A stretch of DNA of 64,000 nucleotides from positions 184,426 to 248,425 of the forward strand of contig NZ_BOOQ01000026.1 of assembly GCF_016863315.1 (NCBI RefSeq), written 5' to 3'. The notes under the pieces were generated by a model. It saw only the letters and a list, made by a program, of their open reading frames with translations, searched no databases and had not been told where the DNA came from. How positions within the stretch are numbered: the stretch's first letter is position 1; each line of letters begins with the position of its first letter. The DNA is from Planotetraspora silvatica (GTDB lineage: Bacteria; Actinomycetota; Actinomycetes; Streptosporangiales; Streptosporangiaceae). Both the position numbers and the translations under genes were made by a program. This document shows, piece after piece, positions 8,565-15,701 of the stretch.

Positions 8565-8623
8565 GGGGGAGAGGGTGGGGTGGTTGGGGGGCTTTAGGGT
8601 ATTGATGGTGTTTATGGTTGACC

Positions 8624-9847
8624 ATGGGTAATCGCGGTCGGGTGTTGCTCGTCGCTGGGTTCGTCCTGGCGGCATGGAACCTCCGGCCCGCGCTCGCAGG
8701 CGTCTCCCCGCTCCTGAACGACATCATGGGGGATCTCGGCCTCACCCCGGCCGCGGGCGGGGCGATCACCACGGTGATGGTGCTCTGTCTCGGGCTGCTC
8801 GGCCCGCTGGCCCCCGCCCTGTCCACCAGGCTCGGGCTCGACCGCACGCTGCTCGTCGGCCTGCTCATCCTGGCCACGGGCGTCATCGTGCGGAGTGCGG
8901 GAGGCCTCGTCACCCTGTACGTCGGCGCCGCCCTGGCCGGCACGGCTATCGCGATCATGAATGTGGCCATGCCCGGCCTGGTCAAGCAGCACTTCCCCTC
9001 GCGGGTGGGGTTCTTCACCGGCGTCTACGTCTCGTGCCTGGTGGCGGGAGCGGCGGTGGCGTCGTCAGTCATGGTGCCGCTGGCCAGGGAACACGGCTGG
9101 CGCACGGCCGCGGGCTCGGTCGCCGTGCTCGCGCTGGCGGCCGCGCTCCTGTGGGCGCCGCAGGCGTTCCGGCGTCCCGCCGGTGGCGGCCGGGCCGCGG
9201 GCCGTGGGCGATACCGCGCTCTGCTGCGTAGCAGGACCACCTGGGTGGTCATGACCTTCATGGGGCTGCAATCGCTGACCTTCTACGTCATGCTCGCCTG
9301 GCTTCCGACGATCTTCCAGGACGCCGGGCTCTCCGCCGATGAGGCCGGGTACATGCTCGGCCTCACGAACCTGGCTCAGATCGCCGCGACCCTCACCGTG
9401 CCTGTGCACGCGGGCAGGGCGCGTTCCCAGGTGCCGCACGTGACCGCGGCCGCCGTCCTGACCATGGCCGGATACGTCGGCGTCCTGCTGGCCCCGGCGG
9501 CACTGCCGTGGCTCTGGATGATCGTCCTGGGTATCGGGCAGGGCGCCTCGATCGCCCTGGCCCTGCTGATCATCACTCTGCGCGCGCCCGACCCGGCGTC
9601 GGTGACCGCGCTGTCGGCCGTCGCCCAGTCGAGCGGATACACGCTCGCCGCGCTCGGTCCTGTGGCCTTCGGCCTGATCCACCAGGCCACCGGTGACTGG
9701 ACCGCGCCTTTGCTCGCGGGTCTCGGCGTCTGCGTCCTCCAACTCGGGTCCGGCTTGTTCGCCGGCCGTCCCGCGCCAGGTGACCTTGCGGCCGTGGCGG
9801 CTGCCGGGACGACGGGGCCGGGGGGCGGTCGCACCATCATCCGGTAG
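8624..9847 (+). CDS. MFS transporter, CynX/NimT (cyanate permease) type
   Basis: 407 residues from ATG 8624 (a TTG two codons earlier is possible; no strong Shine-Dalgarno is visible). The sequence is hydrophobic throughout with about 12 membrane helices. WNLRPALAGVSPLLNDIM near the N-terminus is the signature of the CynX/NimT branch of the major facilitator superfamily, which includes cyanate and 2-nitroimidazole transporters. Substrate here is unknown. No cynS-like gene is adjacent. It lies between repeat array 2 and the iron-box-controlled gene. Confidence 0.85.
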   Translation: MGNRGRVLLVAGFVLAAWNLRPALAGVSPLLNDIMGDLGLTPAAGGAITTVMVLCLGLLGPLAPALSTRLGLDRTLLVGLLILATGVIVRSAGGLVTLYVGAALAGTAIAIMNVAMPGLVKQHFPSRVGFFTGVYVSCLVAGAAVASSVMVPLAREHGWRTAAGSVAVLALAAALLWAPQAFRRPAGGGRAAGRGRYRALLRSRTTWVVMTFMGLQSLTFYVMLAWLPTIFQDAGLSADEAGYMLGLTNLAQIAATLTVPVHAGRARSQVPHVTAAAVLTMAGYVGVLLAPAALPWLWMIVLGIGQGASIALALLIITLRAPDPASVTALSAVAQSSGYTLAALGPVAFGLIHQATGDWTAPLLAGLGVCVLQLGSGLFAGRPAPGDLAAVAAAGTTGPGGGRTIIR

Positions 9848-9901
9848 CCCGTCAGGAACGGACTGACCGATCTCCGACGAGATGGCATGAGCGTCTAAGC
9901 T

Positions 9902-9920
9902 TTAGGTAAGGCTTACCTAA
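9902..9920. promoter_or_regulatory. iron box (DtxR/IdeR/DmdR operator)
   Basis: TTAGGTAAGGCTTACCTAA is a 19-bp near-perfect palindrome matching the established DtxR/IdeR consensus. It ends 15 bases before the FhuF-like GTG start, so iron-loaded regulator would repress that gene. Confidence 0.9.
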
Positions 9921-9935
9921 GCGAGTGGAGAAGTC

Positions 9936-10646
9936 GTGCTCCTTGGCGCTCTCACCGAGAGTCTCGAAAGCCTCGCGGAGGAGAGGGACGGCATCATCGG
10001 CGTGCTTCCCGGGCTCGTCACCGAGTACTCCGATGGATGGATCCGTGCCTCAGAGTTGGTGCGGGAGCCGTACGGGGAACTGGCCGGCCTGGTGCGTGAG
10101 ACGGCGGACCGGTGGGACGCCCCCCGCCACGTGGCCGCCGCGCTGCTGTGGAAGACCTACGGCTACTGGCACACGTTGCCGATGGCTCTCGGCTGGGGAC
10201 TCGGGCGGCGCGTGCCGCTGATGCGGCTCGAGGACACCCTCGTGCGGTCATCCGAGGCGGGGGTGACCATCGCGGCCGAGAAGGTGACCGTCGCTGTCCT
10301 TCCCGGCGACCCGATGGCGGGCACTCCCGGCACGGTGGTCGTGGACAGCCTGGGCGCGGCGATCAGGGAGGCGCTGTTCGACGGGCAGCGGCCCGTCATC
10401 CGGGCCCTCGGCGCGCTGGCCAGGGTGGGGGAGCGCACTTTGTGGGGATCGACCGCGGAGGCGTTCGTCGGCCCGCTGCTCGAGCTCGGGCCCTACGACC
10501 AGGCGGCCGCGCTCCTCGCGGAGATCGGCCGCCCGGTGGACGGTCTGATGGTCCCCCATGAGGACGGCTATCGCCGCCGCACCTGTTGCCTCTGGGTGAC
10601 CATCCGCCCCGAAGACCCCTGCACCACCTGCTGCATCCTCCCCTAA
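9936..10646 (+). CDS. FhuF-like (2Fe-2S) ferric-siderophore reductase
   Basis: 236 residues from GTG 9936, with GTGGAG five bases upstream. The C-terminus has Cys217, Cys218, Cys229 and Cys232, the CC-x10-CxxC cluster of FhuF proteins, which hold a [2Fe-2S] centre and reduce ferric iron from imported siderophores in the cytoplasm. The remainder is the helical FhuF/IucA-type domain. The perfect iron box directly upstream supports an iron-starvation role. No siderophore uptake genes are adjacent; it appears monocistronic and is followed by repeat array 3. Confidence 0.9.
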   Translation: MLLGALTESLESLAEERDGIIGVLPGLVTEYSDGWIRASELVREPYGELAGLVRETADRWDAPRHVAAALLWKTYGYWHTLPMALGWGLGRRVPLMRLEDTLVRSSEAGVTIAAEKVTVAVLPGDPMAGTPGTVVVDSLGAAIREALFDGQRPVIRALGALARVGERTLWGSTAEAFVGPLLELGPYDQAAALLAEIGRPVDGLMVPHEDGYRRRTCCLWVTIRPEDPCTTCCILP

Positions 10647-10659
10647 CTCCCCCTTGGCC

Positions 10660-11133
10660 GTGATCATGCACACCCTCGGGGATGTGCCCCGTGAGATGCC
10701 CAGACTTCTCCCGTGATCATGCACACCTTCGGGGGAACCGCCGCTGAGCTGGCCGCACGCCCGCGGTGATCATGCACACCTTCGCACGCATGGCCGTTGG
10801 CGTGCACTTATGCATTTCGTGATCATGCGCACATTCGGGGGGCCACCGCTGAGCTGGCCATTTGACATCCGTGATCATGCACAGGCGAGCTCCTGGGTGC
10901 CGGGCGGTCATGCATGATCACGCGGTACGTTTTCGCAGGTCAACATGCATCGATCCGAATCCGTGCATGATCACGAAATTCGTCTCGGCAGGTCAAGGCG
11001 GCATTTCCAGAACCTGTGCATGATCACGGCGGGTGGGTGGCCAGCTCAGCAGCGGTTTCCCCGAAGGGGTGCATGATCACGGGAGATGTGTGAGCAGCTC
11101 ACGGGGCACGTTCCCGAAGGGGTGCATGATCAC
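10660..11133. repeat. 53-bp-period inverted repeat array 3 (10 cores)
   Basis: Forward cores GTGATCATGCAC (one GCGC variant) start at 10660, 10713, 10766, 10819 and 10871. Reverse cores start at 10910, 10963, 11016, 11069 and 11122. Spacing is 53 bp (once 52), giving a symmetric 5+5 array with a 27-base centre. A second box, CCGCTGAGCTGGCC, recurs in several left units and inverted as GGCCAGCTCAGCAGCGG in the right half; it differs from the second box in array 1. The array fills the gap between convergent fhuF-like and cupin genes. Confidence 0.95.
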
Positions 11134-11148
11134 GGCCGAGGGGGAGGG

Positions 11149-11688
11149 TTAGGCGGGGTCTAGGGGGCGGAGTTCGTCGGCGTAGCTGACGGACAGACGG
11201 CGCATCATCCCGTCCTGGTTGATGGAGTACTGCCCGAGGCGCCACAGAGGCGGGGAGTAGGCGTGGATCGACACGCTCCCGTGCTGCGCACCGGTCAGGC
11301 GGTGGATGTGGTCGGGGCCGAACGTGAACGACTCGCCCTCGGCGACGGCCGTCTCCAGGTGCTCGCCGCCGATCCGGGGGTTGCATTCCTTGAGCTCGCC
11401 GGTCACCACGCGCACCGCTCCCGAGGAGATGTCGTGGTCGTGCCAGCCCGTGTCGTCCTCCGGGCGCCAGCACAGCAGCCACACGTCCACAAAGGAGTCC
11501 CGGTAGAGCGACGCGTAGTGGCGGCCGCCGTCCTCGGCACCCTCGAAGTTGAGCTGCTCCTTCCACAGCTCGGGCTGCTCGGCCAGCTCGTTGACCAGCT
11601 CCGACAGCTCGCGGCGGTCGAGCGCGCGGGCGGGTAGCTGCTCGAAAGGAGCACAGCTCGCGGTGACCTGGACGGTGGGGGTGCTCAT
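11149..11688 (-). CDS. cysteine dioxygenase-family cupin
   Basis: 179 residues. A single cupin domain with GWHDHD (His83 and His85) and a second His group, DHIHRL near 127-129, fits the three-histidine non-haem iron site of cysteine dioxygenases, which oxidise a thiol such as cysteine to the sulfinate. The exact substrate cannot be read from sequence. Its ATG overlaps the TGA of the upstream amidohydrolase by four bases, so the two are translationally coupled. Confidence 0.82.
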   Translation of the reverse strand: MSTPTVQVTASCAPFEQLPARALDRRELSELVNELAEQPELWKEQLNFEGAEDGGRHYASLYRDSFVDVWLLCWRPEDDTGWHDHDISSGAVRVVTGELKECNPRIGGEHLETAVAEGESFTFGPDHIHRLTGAQHGSVSIHAYSPPLWRLGQYSINQDGMMRRLSVSYADELRPLDPA

Positions 11689-12575
11689 GACTGCGACTCC
11701 TTTCGTTTCAACATGCGATCGGGATTGCTCACGCGGATGGCGTGGCGGGCGGCTTCGCCGAACTCGGGCGACGGGGCCTCTGCGTACGGAAGATCCGAGC
11801 CGTTGACGACGACGTCGATGCCGAGTTCGCGGACCACCGCGTCGATGGCCCGCGGCCCGTAGGACGAGGTCTCGACGAACAGGTTCGCGTCCACGCGCCC
11901 CCGGCCCGAGCCGCCGCGGTTGATCTGTCGCTCCGAGTGAAGGGGTGCCAGGCCTGCCAGGAGGGCGAAGCAGACCTTCAGGCGGGGGTGCCTAGGCCGG
12001 CCGAACGCCTGGAAGGCGTACCACGAGGCGTGCATCTGCTGGACGTACGGCACGACCGCGGCCCACCAGGACGGGCCTTCCGGCGTGGCCGCCGGCCCGG
12101 GGTGGACGAACAGCGGCACACCGCGCTCCTCCAGCACGTCGAGCAGCGGGGCCACGGCCGAGAGTCCCTCGGCGTCCCCCAGGGCGGTGGCGGGTAACTG
12201 AAGCCCGCGGAACCCCTGGTCGAGGGTCCGCGAGAGCCGTACGGCGTCGACGTCGGTGACCGGTGCGGCGGCCCAGGCCCCGAACGGCGCGGGCAGGTCG
12301 CGGGCACCCGAGTGGTAGGCGTCGATCAGCGGCCACGCCTCGGCGGGCGGCAGGTGCTCGATTCCGAGGGGGCTCGACAATGAGACGAGCGCGAGGTCGA
12401 GATCGGCGTTGAGCTTGAGCCGGGAGTCCAGGTCGTGCGCGCCGGGGTCGACCTCGTAGGGGGCCTCGCCGTCCAGGATCAGCGTCCAGCCGTCGAGGAA
12501 CGGCGGCTCGGCGCGGCGGCGCAGGGCGTCGAGGAACGACGGCGTCCACAGATGCTGGTGCACGTCGATGCTCAT
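11685..12575 (-). CDS. amidohydrolase family metal-dependent hydrolase
   Basis: 296 residues from ATG 12575, fixed by AGGAGG; the ORF could be read back to 12662, but that region holds LacI-type operators. The protein opens with VHQHLW, the HxH metal site of TIM-barrel amidohydrolases (amidohydrolase_2 group), and later has FVETSSYGP and NGSDLPYAE near the C-terminus, where the final metal-binding Asp of the family sits. Likely hydrolase or decarboxylase of a small cyclic or aromatic acid; substrate unknown. First gene of a two-gene operon with the cupin. Confidence 0.8.
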   Translation of the reverse strand: MSIDVHQHLWTPSFLDALRRRAEPPFLDGWTLILDGEAPYEVDPGAHDLDSRLKLNADLDLALVSLSSPLGIEHLPPAEAWPLIDAYHSGARDLPAPFGAWAAAPVTDVDAVRLSRTLDQGFRGLQLPATALGDAEGLSAVAPLLDVLEERGVPLFVHPGPAATPEGPSWWAAVVPYVQQMHASWYAFQAFGRPRHPRLKVCFALLAGLAPLHSERQINRGGSGRGRVDANLFVETSSYGPRAIDAVVRELGIDVVVNGSDLPYAEAPSPEFGEAARHAIRVSNPDRMLKRKESQS

Positions 12576-12649
12576 CGTCACCTCCTTCGTTGCCCCTATT
12601 CCCGACTGATAATACATGTAATCGGAGAAGGACAACCTTGTCAAGGCTC

Positions 12650-12687
12650 TGAATCGCTTCACTGATACGTTTCAGTGAACCGCTTCA
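12650..12687. promoter_or_regulatory. three abutting LacI-type operators
   Basis: TGAATCGCTTCA (12650-12661), ACTGATACGTTTCAGT (12661-12676) and TGAACCGCTTCA (12676-12687) are overlapping palindromes with the central CG usual for LacI-family sites. They lie between the divergent amidohydrolase and lacI genes. A further CACCTC-GT-GAGGTG palindrome follows at 12686-12699. Confidence 0.7.
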
Positions 12688-12736
12688 CCTCGTGAGGTGT
12701 CAAGACGTGAACGCCTGTCCGGCATAGGGTTACCGG

Positions 12737-13735
12737 GTGGCTCAGCGAAAGCGCGCGACGATTCGCGAGGTGGCGCAGGCGACCGGCCTCTCACCCGCCG
12801 CGGTGAGCTACGCCCTGCGGGGCATGCAGGTGTCCGAGGAGACCATCCAGCGGGTACGGCGGGCCGCCGCGGAGCTGGGATACGAGGCCGACCCGATCGC
12901 CCGGGCCCTCGCCAGCGGCCGTACCGGGATGATCGGTCTCCTCTGCGGCTCGCTGGAGGACCTGTGGCAGCAGTCGCTCGCGGTCGGCATCGGCCGCGCG
13001 CTGCGCGACAAGGACAGATACGCGCTCATCCTCGACGCCGCCGGTGACCCGGCCAGGGAGCGCACGCTCGCCCTTCAGCTCAGGGACCAGCGGGTCGACG
13101 GGCTGATCGTGCAGCCGGTGGACCCGGCGGCCAGGTTCTGGGCCGATCTGGCCGACTCCCTGCCCGTCGTGGCCATCGGCGACGCCCTGCTGCACGGGCA
13201 CACCGCGGCCGAGGTGGTCTTCGACAACCGGCGCGGGGTCACGATGGCGCTGGAGTACCTCAGGGACAAGGGCCACCGCCGCGTCGCGGTGCTCACCCCG
13301 ACCCGGCCGAGCACCCCCGACCGCCCCGCCGACGTCCACGTGATCGCGGAGGCCGAGCGGCTCGGCCTGGACATCGACGTCAGATCGGCCGGGCAGAGCC
13401 TCGCCGACTCTGCGGGCGTCGCGGCCGGGCTGCTGACCCGGGCCGACCGGCCGACCGCCGTGTTCTGCTTCTCCGACTCGATCGCCTACGGCGTGTACAA
13501 GGCGGTCGCCGAGCTCGGGTTGTCGGTGCCGGACGACGTCGCGGTGATGGGATACGACGACCATCCGATGTCGGAGCTCCTCGGCCTGACGACCGTGAAC
13601 TGGGACCTCGACGGCATCGTCCGCGCCGCCGTCCGGCTGGTCGTCGCCGCCTCGGAAGGAAAGACCCACCGCCGCCGCATCGTCCAGGAACCCGGCCTGC
13701 GCGAGCGCGTGTCGGTCCGGCCGGGCGTGATCTAG
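12737..13735 (+). CDS. LacI family transcriptional regulator
   Basis: 332 residues from GTG 12737. The N-terminal helix-turn-helix TIREVAQATGLSPAAVSYAL and hinge EADPIARALASGRT are typical, followed by a periplasmic-binding-protein-like effector domain. Probably represses the divergent amidohydrolase-cupin operon and itself through the operator cluster at 12650-12687. Effector unknown. Its last four bases overlap the convergent lyase-like gene. Confidence 0.92.
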   Translation: MAQRKRATIREVAQATGLSPAAVSYALRGMQVSEETIQRVRRAAAELGYEADPIARALASGRTGMIGLLCGSLEDLWQQSLAVGIGRALRDKDRYALILDAAGDPARERTLALQLRDQRVDGLIVQPVDPAARFWADLADSLPVVAIGDALLHGHTAAEVVFDNRRGVTMALEYLRDKGHRRVAVLTPTRPSTPDRPADVHVIAEAERLGLDIDVRSAGQSLADSAGVAAGLLTRADRPTAVFCFSDSIAYGVYKAVAELGLSVPDDVAVMGYDDHPMSELLGLTTVNWDLDGIVRAAVRLVVAASEGKTHRRRIVQEPGLRERVSVRPGVI

Positions 13736-15102
13736 GCGAAGGCCGGCAGCACGGTCCGTGCGGCCTCGATGTCGGCGTCGAGGGGCCGATCCTGCATGCG
13801 CGGGTCGAGCGGCACGTCACAGGAACGCCCACGCTGCCGCTGCGCGCGCACGGCCGCGACCAGCTCGCAGGCCAGGACGATCTCGTACGGCTCCCGCGTC
13901 GCGAGGCACGCCCGCGCGGCCTGGGTGCCGAACCCGGCGTGGTCCTCCACACTGCGCGAAAGGACCGCGCCCCCCAGCGTCACCGGGGCGGCGAGATTCC
14001 GCAGCGTGGCCAGGGCGTCATAGGCGACGTACTCGAGGATGAGGGCCCCCGAGGCGCCCGGCCGGTCGGCGAGGAACGGAATCAGGCCGGTGTAGGCGGG
14101 CTCCATCATGGTGGCCAGCCTCGCGGTGGACAACGACGCCGTCTGCACGAGCGCGGCGCGCAGCGCGTCGAGGGCGAGGGCCACGGGCGCGGTGTGGAAG
14201 TTGCCGTTGTGCCAGGCCCTGCCGCCCGCGATGAGCGGGTTCTCCGCCGCGGAGTTCATGTCGGTCGTGACCACCTGCTCGGCCGTGTCCAGCGCGTCGA
14301 AGGCCGCCCCGTGGACCTGTGGCAGTGCGCGGTAGCCGTAGGGGTCCTGGAGGCGGGGGGACGGTCCGGGGACGAGCAGGCGGCGCAGCCGCGTGGCCAC
14401 CCTGGCCTGGCCGGGATGGCGCCGCGCGTCCTGCACGGGCTGTTCCAGCGGCTCGTCCGACGCGTCCACGGCGCGCCACGACTGGGCGGCCACCCCGATG
14501 GAGGCGTCGAGAAGCGGGCGGAGCCCCGCGCACGCCAGCGCGGCGTCGCCCAGTGTCATGGCGTTGGCGCTCATGAACGGCAAGGCGTCGGAGCCGGACA
14601 GGGCGAACGACGGCCCCTGCTCCGGCGACCATGAGGCGCGTCGCCAGGGGACCTCGCCCGTGAGGCAGAGGGCGGCCGTGGACAGGGCGGTGAGGTCGCC
14701 CGTGCCGATGGCGCCGTAGAGGCGGACGGGGGGAGTGAAGCCCTCATTGATCGCGTACGCGAGGACGGGGAGGACTCCGGGATTCACGCCCGACCCGCCC
14801 CGGAGGATCTGGTTGAGGCGGATCACCAGCATCGCCCGGGCCCGTTCCTCCTCGACCAGCGGCCCGGCTCCGCCGGCGTGGCTGCGCACCAGGTCGAGCC
14901 CCTGCTCGTGCACGGCCACGTCCTTGTTGGCCCCGACGCCCGTCGTCCGGCCGTACACGGGGCCGTGCAACTGGCTGGAGGCGCGCCAGGCGGCCTGGGC
15001 CGCGGCGGTGGAGCCGACCGCGACCCGGGCCTCGCCACGGGCCACCGCGCCGACCTGTTCGCAGGTCAGCGTGGTGCCGTCGAGGGTGATGTCAGTCGTC
15101 AC
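13732..15102 (-). CDS. aromatic amino acid ammonia-lyase homologue lacking the MIO triad
   Basis: 456 residues, histidine/phenylalanine ammonia-lyase fold. The Tyr-containing loop VYGRTTGVGANKDV (Tyr50) and SAAENPLIAGG are conserved. The Ala-Ser-Gly that cyclises to the MIO electrophile, normally in a GSxGASGDLAPL context, reads GAIGTGDLTAL at 130-140: one residue shorter and without the serine. The GLALLNGT segment is also replaced. Ordinary MIO-dependent ammonia elimination therefore looks impossible; an altered chemistry or non-catalytic role is inferred. Starts at GTG 15102, overlapping the upstream membrane protein gene by 11 bases. Confidence 0.8.
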   Translation of the reverse strand: MTTDITLDGTTLTCEQVGAVARGEARVAVGSTAAAQAAWRASSQLHGPVYGRTTGVGANKDVAVHEQGLDLVRSHAGGAGPLVEEERARAMLVIRLNQILRGGSGVNPGVLPVLAYAINEGFTPPVRLYGAIGTGDLTALSTAALCLTGEVPWRRASWSPEQGPSFALSGSDALPFMSANAMTLGDAALACAGLRPLLDASIGVAAQSWRAVDASDEPLEQPVQDARRHPGQARVATRLRRLLVPGPSPRLQDPYGYRALPQVHGAAFDALDTAEQVVTTDMNSAAENPLIAGGRAWHNGNFHTAPVALALDALRAALVQTASLSTARLATMMEPAYTGLIPFLADRPGASGALILEYVAYDALATLRNLAAPVTLGGAVLSRSVEDHAGFGTQAARACLATREPYEIVLACELVAAVRAQRQRGRSCDVPLDPRMQDRPLDADIEAARTVLPAFA

Positions 15103-15463
15103 CGAGGATCATGTTGAGAACCCAGCTGATCACGCCCACGATGATCGCGCCCCAGAAGGCGGCCAGGAACCCGCTGACGTGGAACGGAAGGTCGACCTTG
15201 TCGGCCACCCAGCTCGTGAGCAGAAGCAGAGCGGCGTTGACGACCAGGGCGAACAGGCCCAGCGTCAACACGTAGAAGGCGCACCCGATGGTCTTGATGA
15301 TCGGCTTGAGCACCGCGTTGACGAGACCGAAGATGAGCGACACGGCGATCAGGGTGCCCGCCTGCTTGGCGGCGCTGCCGGTGTTGACCGTGATGCCGTC
15401 CACGAGCTGCGTGGACACCCACAGCGCTCCGGCGACGATCAATACCTTAAGGATGATCTTCAA
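15092..15463 (-). CDS. phage holin family (holin_4_2-like) membrane protein
   Basis: About 124 residues from TTG 15463, preceded by AAGGA about ten bases upstream; an ATG-type extension to 15547 is possible but adds non-hydrophobic sequence. Four hydrophobic segments, with VNAVLKPIIK between the second and third, match the widespread holin_4_2/YvlD-like family of bacterial membrane proteins. Despite the name, these are usually not phage genes, and none are nearby. Function unknown. Confidence 0.75.
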   Translation of the reverse strand: MKIILKVLIVAGALWVSTQLVDGITVNTGSAAKQAGTLIAVSLIFGLVNAVLKPIIKTIGCAFYVLTLGLFALVVNAALLLLTSWVADKVDLPFHVSGFLAAFWGAIIVGVISWVLNMILGDD

Positions 15464-15657
15464 AGGGGGGATCCTTCCATGATCGGAGAAGACGGTGCCA
15501 GGCGGCTGAGACGGACAAGCATGCTCGCCCCGCCCTCCGCCCGGCAAGCCTGCCCGGCCACCCGCGGCGCACCCCCGGTGACCCGCCTCGCTGACACGTT
15601 TTGATCGTATAGTTCGGCGGTCCCGGCACGGCGGGGCGGGTTCTCCGGGACCGCCTC

Positions 15658-15701
15658 CCCGGATCGCTCAGACCCGGATCGCCAGACCCGGATTGCTCAG
15701 A
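15658..15701. repeat. 14-15 bp tandem repeat spanning the acyltransferase stop codon
   Basis: Three units read on the minus strand as TCTGAGCAATCCGGG, TCTGGCGATCCGGG and TCTGAGCGATCCGGG. The first contains the TGA stop of the acyltransferase gene (15697-15699); the others run into the 3' untranslated region. Confidence 0.85.

Noticed and set aside
15092..15463. Holin-like protein as evidence of a prophage
   Set aside because: The family is common in bacterial chromosomes and no phage structural or lysis gene is near.
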